Positions 53,288 to 64,000 of a stretch of 64,000 nucleotides of DNA are shown piece after piece; the stretch's first letter is position 1; the number at the start of each line of letters is the position of its first letter. Both the position numbers and the translations under genes were made by a program. The notes under the pieces are model-generated. The model was not told the DNA's origin. It made no database searches and saw only the letters and a program-made list of their open reading frames with translations. Source of the DNA: Parietaria judaica (taxonomy: Eukaryota; Streptophyta; Magnoliopsida; Rosales; Urticaceae); the NCBI GenBank assembly GCA_954871525.1, contig OX940868.1:16344556-16408555 (forward strand), read 5' to 3'.

Positions 53288-53498
53288 TGGCGGTGATGGA
53301 AGCGACGGGTGGGATAGAGAGAGGGGACGCTTACGGTGGGGTGCTGAGGCAGGCGAGCGCAGCCCTGCTGAACACGTTCGCGGGGAGGGCGGGGTTCCCG
53401 TACACGCCGTGACGCTGCTCATCGCGGCGTTGGTCTCCGAGGAGGCTGCTAAGCTTCAGGCCCAACACTTCGCTCTTGCCAACGAGGCCTGCTTCTGA
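53288..53498 (+). pseudogene. frameshifted C-terminal remnant of a plant gene
   Basis: From ATG 53298 one frame reads GGVLRQASAALLNTFAGRAGFPYTP and then stops. A second frame continues VTLLIAALVSEEAAKLQAQHF and LANEACF, then a stop at 53496. The two halves look like one conserved plant C-terminal region split by an indel near 53410. The pattern (ALLN, FPYT, LVSEEAA, QAQ, LANE) recalls PDF1-like and related secreted plant proteins, but the family call is uncertain. It starts about 380 bp beyond the end of the copia LTR. Confidence 0.5.
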
Positions 53499-53499
53499 T

Positions 53500-54637
53500 G
53501 GGCCCAATGGGCCCGGAAGGCCCAGTAGGAGATCTTGCTGTTTTTTTTCTTTCTTCTGTTTGTTGCGCCTCGTACATTTCGTACGTTCTAAATGTTAATG
53601 TCTGTGTTAATTAGTTGAAATAGTTTTATATATATATTGATTTTGTAATCGTGATCAACTATTACTATACTGATTTTGTGTTGTAAACTTGAAACGGATT
53701 GAGCTAGGACTAAGATTTGATGCCAAATCGATTTTAGATCGAGTTGAGTCTTGTATTTGTACAAAGTAATAGAAATTTGAGCTTTAAGTCTTCTATTTTT
53801 AGTTTTTGTATTATAAGTGTAATTTTAAGATACTATCTTCTATTTTTTTAAATTATATATATATATATATATTTTTTTTAAGAAATGTAAAATTCCTATG
53901 ATTTATGGCACTGGCGGAGCCATTAAGAAACGTTTCTTAGTGTACTCACGTGCGTACATTGAGTTTCAAAAAAATCACCACTACATGTGCTACGACATAT
54001 TCTTGCATACTTAATTTATTTAGTTTCCGTCACGTCCTTCTACATGATCTATAACCTATCATACCGATTTATTTATTTTTGATGTATTTGCAACATAGAG
54101 ATCTTATATTTGCATTCGGTATATTCTCAATATTAGTTTTTGTCAGCTTAAATTTGTATTACTTCGAGTCCTTACCTGTACTAAAGTAAAGGTTAGTTTT
54201 TTACGATGCACTCGGTAATACGCACTCCGTGCTCTCGGCGGTGTAGATGAGTTATTCGGCGGTGTCAGCAACGTACTCGGTTGTGTCGGCAACACATCCG
54301 GGTATTCTCGATGGCGTCCGTGGCGTACCGACGATCAGTGATGCACTCGGCATTATCGAAGGTGTCGACAATGTTTACTCGCAGCCGAGTGTGTCATCGA
54401 CACCATCAAGTTTGTCGAGACTCGAGATCATCGAGTGCGACGCCGATACTGCCGAGTATATCACAGAAAATTAACTATTAACTTTACTTTATTGATGGAG
54501 ACTCAAAACCATACAATTTTTTTGATTAATTATACGGTGCTTCACCTGAAACATAACTGATTTATAGTCAGCAATATTTTGATTTTTGAAAAGTATAGTA
54601 TATATTCTTGATATACAACTGATTTATAGTCAGCAAT
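53500..54637. other. intergenic, AT-rich with a CG-rich cryptic repeat
   Basis: The stretch 54205-54465 is made of loose 20-odd-bp variants of GTGTCGGCAACACACTCGG-like sequence, with many TCGG and CGAG motifs. It resembles the cryptic repeat at 28480-28830. Otherwise nothing is seen. Confidence 0.45.
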
Positions 54638-56545
54638 ATTGTATTTCCGCTTCCTTTCATCCTTCTCGACTCCTCTCTTCCTGTCAAAATAAAAATCTCA
54701 AGATCAGCATAAACTCTTGCACCCAAGCTCGGTTTAGATTGTAAATTACGGTACCGAGAATGAATTCATAAAGAGGGATCAAGTAACCTTTTTAAGAGCT
54801 TTGGCAAGCAGCTTGTCATCCAACACCAGATCGTCCGGAATATCAGTTCCCCAAGTCGCATTTTTTTTCTCCTCGGCCGGTGCGGATGTATCTGTGACCC
54901 ATAAGAGTTCAGTTCCAATACAAAGAAAAATAAGGAGTAATTACAATAACAGCTCCGCTTATAAAGAAAAATAAGGACTAATTCCGATAATAGTTCAGTT
55001 GTGATAAACCAAAAATTATGATGCTACCAAAGTACCGTGAATAAATCTTTTGAGAAGACAGTTTTTGATACAAGTGGCCCTTCTAATTTACCATGCATGG
55101 TAATTTATGATAACTTACCATTAATTTTCACTTAATAAGATATTCTAATGTAAAAAATAAAACAATAGTTTTTTTTTATTTTAATCCATATAAATTGTAA
55201 AAATGATTTTGCCCCATAATTGTTAGGAATGTAAGGTGATAGAACAAAAAAGGCAACACATTATTACAGTATCGGGTTTACAAGTGTTACGAGCAATTTT
55301 CTAATTTGAGCCATTATTTGCGCACATATCATATATATGAAAATGGCCAATCCGAGGCTAAAACTGGGAAAAGAAATCCGTCATACAAAGTTTTTTAGCA
55401 TAAGTACGAACACGATACCTTGAGTTGCCTCTTTCCGGGCAATGTTGGGCTTCATGAGATCAGATGCAGCCGCCTCGGGTGCCTCAATTCCAGCAGTGCC
55501 CGTGCAGTAGCTGTTTCGCATTTGTAGCCCCACCCGTGATCCTTCCACCACGAACCCCATACAGTTTGTTTATAAAAACGTCTTCTTCATACTTACTTTT
55601 GGGGAGAGCACGTAGAAAACAGGGGACACGTTCATAGCGTCAGTAAAACACCCACGATATTGTAAGTAAGGAAAGATAAGTGTGATAAGTTGGATTTATT
55701 TTGAAACAATTTGTATTTGCTTGTTGATATTTTGGTCAGAGGAGTCAATTATTTTGCTAGGGCATCGTTGAGCAGATAATTTGTTTAACCTAGGCAAAGT
55801 TTTACACTTTCAATGTCATTGATGGACTTGCCTTTAGACCTCCCTAAGCTCTAAAAATAGGCAGTTATATTCTAAAATCTAAATAAATGAAAGCATAAAC
55901 TTCTCCAAAAATAAAATATGGGTGCAAGAGGAAAGATGACGGGACCCGGTCTTTAACTCGAGCGTTGGACCCGAAATCTCTCCCATCAATGGTCAAGTGA
56001 TTTTGCACTGATCAAACATGACGGGCTAATTCTAACGGCAAATGAAACTATTATATGAGTCTAGCATTAACGATCCTACCGGCTCGATCATATTCAACTT
56101 CTCTCTCACTTTGCCCAAGTAAGTAATGGTTCCCTCGGTATTTCTTGTCCTTGATGACCTTAAAGTTCTTGAAGAGCAGCTCGGCTTGGGACGGAGCTGC
56201 TTGCATGTGGATATCTTGTCCCTTATCGGACGCTTCCAAAGAGTGTATATTCATCTGCTTGAACTCCAAAGCTTGATCGCTGTTTCTATATTGGTTATCC
56301 CCCTAAAAAAAAAAAAAGAAGATGCAACATATTATCACTAGTGTGATAAAAATTATCAGATAGATGATATCCCCCCAAGAGAACAAAAAAATCATAAGTA
56401 CCAAATAGAACTTCTCCTTTGGATCTGCATCCGGAAGAGGGTCCTCACGCATGGATCGAGTCTTTGGATCGTAGTGAGCAGAACACGCAGCCGGAATCGT
56501 CAATTGAGGTACGGCCTTATGCATTGAGTCAATAAATGCAACCAT
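54638..56545 (-). pseudogene. SLU7: SLU7 pre-mRNA splicing factor pseudogene
   Basis: Minus-strand blocks match the plant SLU7 protein (step-II splicing factor) in order. 56545-56402: SAHYDPKTRSMREDPLPDAD. 56302-56051: DNQYRNSDQALEFKQ, KGQDIHMQAAPSQAELLFKNFKV, LLGQSEREVEYDRAGRI. 55564-55419: VWGSWWKDHGWGYK, then in another frame RNSYCTGTAGIEA and NIARKEA. 54891-54788: ATWGTDIPDDL and LAKALKK. 54680-54638: EKDERKRKYNI in a shifted frame. Splice-like borders sit between the blocks, so it is a genomic duplicate and not a retrocopy. The zinc-knuckle N-terminus is missing. Frameshifts occur in the third and last blocks, and part of the second block is deleted. Confidence 0.85.
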
Positions 56546-57190
56546 TTAGTGCTTTCTATTTATTTCCTATTCGACTAGATTATTAATAATGATTATGAAA
56601 TATTAAATTCGAAATATTTATCAAATCTTAACGTAATGATTATTACCCGATATCCGTGTCGTCGGTCCGGTAACAAGTTTTCCGCTTTAAAATGATTTTT
56701 TAAATGTTATCGGGACGCCTCGGAGGCTATTATCGTGGTAAGGAAGTCGGACTGATACCACCGATTTCCAACACATACATATTAACTTCACCTAACATAC
56801 ATGTACACTTAATATATATATATATATTCATTTAATATTATACACCTCAACTAATATTAAATTTATTAACATACATATACAATTAACATGCATATTCACT
56901 TAATATTACACACTTAACATACATATTCACTTGACATAATAATTTGACTTTATTATACACTTAAACTAATAAAGTGACTTAACATTATACATTTCACCAC
57001 ATATTTAAGTTACAAATGTGTTCTGTTGAATACAATTATGTCTTCTATTTATTAAATATGTAGTTTTGAACCTATATAAATATCTTGCTTAAATACTCAA
57101 ATATTTTTTACAAAATATCCATCGAAAACCCCATCGGCATGCGGTATATGCGGTATATGCGGCATGCCCTTTTTTTACCATTTGCCCATC
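56546..57190. other. AT-rich intergenic sequence
   Basis: The stretch at about 56770-57000 has many CATACATAT- and TTAACATTA-like words without a fixed period. From about 57100 begins the left part of a decayed CAAGGT-family MITE. Confidence 0.45.
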
Positions 57191-57198
57191 GACATACC

Positions 57199-57657
57199 CA
57201 GGGGCGGAGCCAATACTTTAATCAAGAGGGGGCGAAAAATAATAGGCCATAAATTTCAAAATAAAGCGAGACATTGAAACTACTATTATACGTTTCATAC
57301 AACTATTTTCTTTATGAACTTTTGATTTATGAAAATAATTCATTAGGAACTCTATATGATTAGAATTCTCATAAATTTCAAAATAAAACGAGACATTGGA
57401 ATTAATATTATTCAAAAAAAAATTGTAATCATACAAACTATTGCTAAAAAAAACTTAAAAATATGTAGAGATTGGGAATTGAACCCTGGGCTATATCTTG
57501 GAGGAGCAACAAAATTCCACTACACTACAATGACATTTAGTCTACAAGTGCTATGTTTATTACTTATATATAAACTTGTATAATGATATTAATACATTAA
57601 AATAAAAAAATAACGAGCTCGGACCAAGTGGGGGCGGCCGCCCCCGCTCTGCTCCTG
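57199..57657. mobile_element. hAT element, CAGGGGCG family copy C (459 bp)
   Basis: A perfect 8-bp TSD, GACATACC, lies at 57191-57198 and 57658-57665. The ends are CAGGGGCGGAGC, and CAGGAGCAGAGC read inward from the right. It is inserted in an old copy of the CAAGGT-family MITE, whose halves (about 57100-57190 and 57666-57735) still match 29424-29600. Confidence 0.88.
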
Positions 57658-57739
57658 GACATACCCATCGGTAAGCGATATATCCGTAAAACAGAAAATG
57701 CGAAACGACATCGGCAAACGATATTTTAAACTTTGTCAA

Positions 57740-58304
57740 TATGTATGTTTAGGCTAAAGTATACATTTTTAAAAGAAAGACTGAATCCAGTGTAGCACAA
57801 TTATTTAAATTTTATACATTAACGCTAAAGAAAGCAAGTTGTCATACATTTTCAATTTGGAAGTGTTACTGTGGTTTATTTTTATTTTATAGTATCAATG
57901 TAAAAACTAAAAAAATTTAAAAAAGAAACAGAAATATGAAGATGCAATGAAACAAAAGTATAAATACATTCTTTTGACTCTTTGTGTTTAAGATAATTTA
58001 TAGGAATGATTTTTTATACATAAAAGAAACTTCTAAACGATTAAGAGTTACTCTTTACGTATTTTATTGTTGTTATTAAATACTATTTTTTTTTTTTCGT
58101 TTAATTATTATTTTCAGCAAATATGAAATATCACTTATTTTGGTCAATATTTTTGACACACATTTGTTCTAAACATTTTGATTATGTATGCAATATTTGT
58201 GTAAATCTTTCGATTTACATATACAAAAATTGAAGAGAAAAATTATTTAAAGCTCTTTGGTCCATTAGTATATATTAATTAAATATCTCATCGTCGACTA
58301 GAAA
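57740..58304. other. AT-rich sequence before the tRNA
   Basis: Nothing identifiable was seen here. Confidence 0.5.
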
Positions 58305-58375
58305 GCACCAGTGGTCTAGTGGTAGAATAGTACCCTGCCACGGTACAGACCCGGGTTCGATTCCCGGCTGGTGCA
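58305..58375 (+). tRNA. tRNA-Gly (anticodon GCC)
   Basis: The 71-base gene folds into a full cloverleaf. The 7-bp acceptor stem is GCACCAG with CTGGTGC, and the discriminator base is A. The A box is TGGTCTAGTGG, the anticodon GCC lies at 58337-58339 in loop CTGCCAC, and the B box is GGTTCGATTCC. It reads glycine codons GGC and GGU. A T run at 58378-58382 serves as the Pol III terminator. No CCA is encoded and there is no intron, as usual for this plant tRNA. Confidence 0.97.
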
Positions 58376-59077
58376 GATTTTTGTTATTTTTTTACAGCTT
58401 TTCAAAAAGAGGCCAAGAAACATAGGTATCTGTGTATGTATTTATTTGTGGTCTCTTAACACGTTTTAGCTTCTTCTCTTTCTTTCTTTTTTTCTTTCAG
58501 AGTGTTTCATATACAACTATAATTTTTCAAGCAAATTTTTTGTATGCACAAGACAAACTTCTTGATATAAATAGAAGAGAAATTGTGGCGAAATTACTTA
58601 ATTTTGTGTTAAGTGCCCCGACATATTCCCAATATTTATTTTACCCAACGCTAGAAGAGCGTGTCAAAATTCAATTATGTCAATGTCCCGTTACGGTCTT
58701 ATACGAGGGATGCGTTTACGCTACAGTTAAACTTCAACCACATAAAATATTTAATAATTTTATTAAGTTAGAAACGCGCACATGCCAATAGCTAAACAAA
58801 TGCTAACTCAAACATGAAAGGAATTGGACTTCAGCACCGTTGCTAAAAGAAGAGATTGCAAATATGTCAGCACATTTGGCAAGATTGGACACTTATGCCA
58901 CAAATAAAAAAATGATGATTTGCAAGAAAGGAATACAACAACATAGACAACAAAGAAAGCAGCACTATCTGCCATTCTTCACCTAACAAGGCCAATATCA
59001 TGCCTATCCCAATTTACATCTATTTCCAATGCCTTACATCCATACTACACTTACATATGTACACACTAATCATACAA
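58376..59077. other. region between the tRNA and the PHD-family gene
   Basis: A plus frame of 119 codons (58432-58791) has no similarity I recognise, and its first third is T-rich low complexity, so I do not call it a gene. The right part is presumably the 3' UTR of the minus-strand PHD-family gene. Confidence 0.4.
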
Positions 59078-62000
59078 TCACATGGACCCAGCCTCGCCGG
59101 AGCTTGCCGAGGCCTCGCTCGGGTCCGGGCGGGTCCCGCCACCCTGGATCTCGTCTTCGCTAGAAACCGTCTCTTCGCTGGAATTGGAAGACGAACCTAA
59201 GTCCTCGTCGGTCAGCAAGTCTTGCTTCCGTCTCTTCCTAATGTCCTTTATGCCCCTGCCTTGGAGGGCGAGCCTCCGGCGTTTCCGGGCCTTTCGTTTT
59301 CCTTTCGGGTAATCATCTTTCTGTGACTCCAGGCTTCTGCTTTCCACCGGTTTTGAGGCTTTTCCCTTTGAGTACTCGTCGTCCTCTAAATCATCGGAGT
59401 CTTGCTTGCGCCTTTTCTTACTTGAAGTTGTCTGAAAAAAAAAATAGTATTATATGAGACTCAAACTAATTCACTTGATGTTTCAGTAAGGAAAAGTAGC
59501 CGTTACATACAGGATTTATTTAGAAACCGTAACGGTTTCCACCCCAAAACATCATAAATTAATCGGCCAGACCCAAGTCCTAAATTGGCATACCCGTGAG
59601 ACCGTGACAATCAACCTAAAACATAACCAATCAAAATACAGATACAGAAGTCATATAAATGATTAAATATTACCTTCGGACCGCGATCAACCAATCTGGC
59701 CCATTCATGCCGATTTCGCAAGCAATCAAGAACGGCCTGAGAATGACTTGCGTAAGCGTACCGTTCTCCGTTATGCTTCCTCAAGTTACGCCAATGCTAT
59801 AATAACAGCCCAAGTGAAGTAAAGCAATGAGAAGCAGAATTAAAAGGTTGAAAGTCCTACTGATACACGCCAAAAAATATGTAAAATATTAAAGAGAAGA
59901 TATTATGTCTGACATACCGGAAGCACGGCATTACACAGCTCCTCGTAAGTCATGCGCCTGCCTTTGCTCATGATTTCGTTAATCAAGCCTGTTCAACAAT
60001 AGAACCCAAAAACAAAATGAAGACACAATAAGACCTAAGAACATTCGGAGACATATAACACCACGGGCCACCTGCAGCTAAAATTTATGACCGGAATCCA
60101 GAAAATCTAATCTTTATGTAAAAAAACCTGTAACCAATTTTATTTACTGGTATTGGTTCACATCGAAAAAACTACTATTGGTTATAGTTAACATATGCTA
60201 TTTACATTTAAACATTTTTTGTTATTAGAATAAAAATCTGATTTTTAAGTTATTAAATCCAAAATACAGAAAAGGTTTTGAGAATGTCAGAAAACCAGAA
60301 CATGTTACGGGTCTCAACCGTGACTATAATAAGTCACATGTACCTGGCAGAGTACGATGTACGGGGTTGGCAGTTCCAGCATCATCATCAGAAGTATTCC
60401 TTGGTGAGCTTCTTATAGAGGAGACGTTGCGATCATTTCCATCATTTGAAGAAGACGGACCACTGTTCGTGGCAGCAGAGGAAGAAGGGACGTTCTTCTT
60501 CAAGGATTCCATAGCGGGGGATCCAATCTCATCCCTCTTCATAGAAGCTTCGGCTCCATACTCGGTGTCTCTCCTTTTCAAATCATGAGCAGATGAAACT
60601 CGGTCCATCCTTTTATTAGCTTCCTCATTGGTCTCACGAGGACTACGAAACCCTTCTCTCGAGGCATCCTTGTGTTTCCTTCTAGAAACCTGTCAAAAAG
60701 TAGGGAGATAAACAATCATAATTGTAATAATAATAGAAATTATAACATTGATATACACGATAAGAATCATAATTGTATTTATAATTGATTTAAATGACTA
60801 GTTATGCTATTGTAATGAAAAGAGAAAGGAAGGCTCGTTATTTTGTCTAGTATGATATAATATAAATGTAATATATGTGTATTTTACTAAAACACAAAGT
60901 ACATAATTTTTTTTTTTTTTAATATTTGGTTAAAATGATCGTGGTTTATTAGAAACAAATAATAGGTAAAAAAAAAAAAATCAAATCATGGTAAGATAGA
61001 GCCTCACCGTGCTCTGATCTTTAGCACCGGAACTTGATGTACGCTTTATCAGCATGCTTGTTGCAGTTGGAGAAGCAAGCTGAGTAACGCTACCTGAGTT
61101 ACGCACACGTGGCACACGTGGTACTCTAGGAGAGCTGTTGAGTTCTTGATGCAACAATAAAGCAAGCTACAAAAGAAAATGTAAGAACATTAGCAAAAAC
61201 ATTTTCTCAAAACGAACATGTTCATAAAGCAATGCAAAAAAGGGGTGAAACCCATACCGGTAATTAATCTTCTGAGAATTTGATACCGGTTTTTCTTTCT
61301 TACTTTTTTAATTTTCTTATAGTAACTGCCGATACTGGGTTTCTTTTTTTCTGGGTACATGCTTTTCTTGAAAATTGGTAAAGCTAAAATACCAGAATAA
61401 AAAGAGAAGTAAAAATAGAAATCTCAAAAGTTTCACCCTAAACACAATACTCGAAAGTTCTCACCTCCTCATCACTGAGCTTTGCAGAAGTTGAAGAAAC
61501 AGGAGGACATACAGAAGGCGCGTGACTCTGATTCATCTTAGAGGAAGCCTGGAAATTTGGCTGATGAGATTTCTCAGCTTTTTGAGTTACCCCGAAACTT
61601 GAACTTCGGTTTTGAGCGTGTGCAACCTTCAGATGGTGAAACGACGCGGTTGTTTCTCCAGAAGCTGAAGTAATAGGAAAGTCGTTTTCTTTTGATTCTA
61701 TCGTTGTCTTCTTTGAAACAGAATCTTGCGGCAGAATCTTTCCCGAGCTTGAGGGTTTGGGAATGGCGTTTGCTGATGTCTTTGGACGCTCTTTAATATC
61801 ATTAGAGGATCGTTCTTTCCTCACACTGGAATTACTCTCGGGCTTGATCAGCAATTTGACATTTGGATCATCACCAGATCTGACATCATCAGAAGTCGAT
61901 GTTTTGGGAATTAACACAGTGATTGAAGTAGAAGATTTTCCAGAACAACCAGCCAATCTACGCTGAGAATGTAAGACAGTTCCTCCGTCAGGAAGATCTA

Positions 62001-64000
62001 AACCATCCATTTCCAACGATTGATCAGCCTTGATCACAAGAGAATCAGTAAGTGCTTCCGAAGTTTGGCCACCTTCTGACTGTGCTTTTATTGCTGCACC
62101 ATTCGGTTTACGAGTTTCAGACATGTGATCTGATGATATGGTAGGGTCGTTCGGAGGAGAGGATTGAACCTTTAAAAGAGACCCAAAGCCATTATCATGA
62201 CCTTTATTTTCTTCAAAATCGGGATGTTCAGACTTCAGGGACGCATCAGCCCTAGTTTCTTTATTTTCTAATGTAATCTTTGACTTAGACACATCTTTGG
62301 CAAAAGGGTTCCCGTATTCTTTCTCGGAACCGTGAAGGCTATCATCCTGCCGCTCACGGGCAGAAGTGCTTTCTACCTACCATTATAAAACAATGTGTTA
62401 TATAAACTCTCAAACTACAGGGTTATTCAACTACTTAAAGTATTAACTATATATAGTTGTAAACTAAAACCATGGAATCACCTTCTTAATGCAGCAAACA
62501 CCTGTAACGAATGCAAAATTATTGATAGTTTAATTATTTTTTACACGTGTCTTGTTATTTAAACTATTATGTTTAATTACGTTATGCCCAATCCGTAGCA
62601 CTAGATACTTGGCTTATTTAAAAAGAGCTAAGCAATGAAAAAGAGAAATCACGGTTATTCGGTAGTTTCTTTATGGTTTTAGGGTAGAAATTATAGCGAA
62701 AAATAGATTCACTGGTCCTATACCAGTGCCAGTGACAAGATCCGAACGTCACCATAACAAAACCCTAACCAAACTTTGACCTCTGTTAGCTCTAACTTAA
62801 TTTTCTTTTCCACACCAAAAATACTCACACCAAAGTGTGCATCAACATGCAACATCACCACATTGTTGGTCTTTCCAACAGACACTTAACTGAAAGCCCA
62901 ACATTATCCAGTAAAAAAGATACAAAAAGAAAAGGCAACGCAAGAACCGAAAAGTACCTCCTCTTTTCTATCCGCTTTTACAGCATCACCATCAGCTCTA
63001 GGAGAGCTTTCTCGTAGTGCAGAAAGCAGAGGGGCAATCTCGTCTTCCACAAAAATGTCGGAAGATAAGGTTTCTTTCAAATTGCTTTTGGGATTGCTAT
63101 GAGCGATAATATGGCGGTCGGATTTGGGCTCTTTCTCCCTCAGATTCTTGTTCTTTGGAATCTGAACTTCACCTTTAGCAAACTTCGGAGCTCTGTCTCC
63201 ATAAAATGCCAAGTGTTTTGCATCACTGGTGGGTGTAAACACTAATAATAAATTGAGACCAAAAACATTGAGACCAACATGGACGTGTCAGAACGAGCAA
63301 TACGTTAACCGCAGAATCAAGGATGTTGTAATTGATGTTCAGATGGATAATAGGAGAACGTATTGAAGAAATTCACAGAAAAAAGTTACCTGTTTTAGAA
63401 GAATGTAAGACCCGTTTCTTGGCATCAACCTCTTTATCTGAAGCTCTGGCCTTCCTCTTCCCACTCCGATCTTTCATCATCGCGGATTCATCCTTCTTTC
63501 GTTTACCAGAATTTACCAGAATGCCCTCCTTTTTTCCACCATTCTCCATACGCCTGACATCTCCACCCTCGCGCTCCCTCGTTCTTCTCTCTTTCAAACA
63601 GACCTTCCTCTGATCACGAGGGACATGGTGGTCTTCTCCGCTTCTAGAACGAACTAAATTACCCGCTGACGTAGAAAACACGCGCTCCTTCGACAGAGAG
63701 AACAGAACTCCGGCGCCCTTATCCACGGGATTCTCATTCTCCTCGTTCAATTTACTATCACCGTCCTTCTCATCCCAAGAAGGAAACTCTTTGTATCGGA
63801 AATTAAACTTCTTCGGCACATAACCCGAACACTTCCACAGCTCCGGCGAGAAAACACGCGACATCCCAGTAAACAACGCAGGGTCACCACCCGGAATACC
63901 CTGTACGTGAACCCTCTCCTCCATCGGAATCTCAGTCCAAAGCCTGAAGGGCTGACGAGAAGGACCTTTAGGAGGGACATGAGAATTCTCCAATCTCATT
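59078..64000 (-). CDS. PHD-finger family nuclear protein, C-terminal 952 residues (partial)
   Basis: The gene enters from the right edge, so its 5' exons lie outside the window. The visible exons join in frame: 64000-63390, 63241-62958, 62376-61465, 61166-61008, 60689-60344, 59988-59918, 59796-59674, 59431-59078. The first visible residues contain FRLWTEIPMEERVHVQGIPGGD and ELWKCSGYVPKKFNF, a block I associate with plant RING/FYVE/PHD-superfamily proteins such as At1g50620 and At3g20280. The PHD finger itself would be upstream. The middle is a long Ser/Lys-rich disordered region. Exons 59988-59674 encode a conserved module (RRMTYEELCNAVLPHWRNLR, SHSQAVLDCLRNRHEWARLV). The last exon has basic clusters (RKARKRRR and IRKRRKQ) that look like nuclear localisation signals and an acidic Ser-rich tail. 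A chromatin role is likely but inferred from the family. Confidence 0.8.

Noticed and set aside
58432..58791. 119-codon plus-strand frame downstream of the tRNA
   Set aside because: The first third is T-rich low complexity and the rest has no recognisable domain; kept only as a note in the intergenic entry.

Overview
The window is nuclear DNA of a flowering plant, almost certainly a eudicot. It has GT-AG introns, an AT-rich intergenic background, several plant gene families and a dense load of small DNA transposons. No species is claimed. Every exon boundary below was read by eye from splice sites and reading frame, with no transcript evidence.

Four protein-coding loci stand out. (1) A 23-exon full-size ABCG/PDR transporter on the minus strand (17291 to 3785, 1445 aa, frame open throughout) looks like ABCG37/PDR9, an exporter of auxinic compounds and phenolics. 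Its introns are full of transposons. (2) A four-exon GPI-anchored GH17 beta-1,3-glucanase lies on the plus strand (30625-33568, 421 aa). (3) A 13-exon ubiquitin-specific protease of the UBP9/UBP10 type lies on the minus strand (43323-36151, 934 aa, catalytic triad intact). (4) The last 952 codons of a large nuclear PHD-family protein enter from the right edge on the minus strand (64000-59078). There is also one tRNA-Gly(GCC) at 58305-58375. These genes are unrelated in function, so there is no operon-like logic.

The space between and inside the genes is a record of transposition, and many insertions can be closed with exact target-site duplications (TSDs). A Mutator-like element at 10020-11588 (9-bp TSD) sits in intron 10 of the ABCG gene and carries fused pieces of two unrelated host genes: an MS1/MMD1-like PHD protein and serine hydroxymethyltransferase. 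Two more elements (1865-3040 and 46515-48515) share its internal layout, and the second carries a plastid phosphate-translocator fragment. A hAT family packed with TCGCGA motifs appears as a size series (3.0 kb, 1.2 kb and 0.25 kb) between 20.3 and 28.3 kb. At 46069-48916 four transposons are nested inside each other. Other hAT or MULE-type miniature elements lie at 1551, 16389, 26505, 27714, 29424, 33697, 35432, 44264 and 57199.

Dead sequences include a 5'-truncated copia retroelement with a 2.2-kb 3' LTR (49125-52904), a frameshifted plant gene remnant beside it (53288-53498), and a multi-exon SLU7 splicing-factor pseudogene (56545-54638). The hAT transposase copies at 20.8-21.3 kb and 23.9-26.0 kb are also defective.
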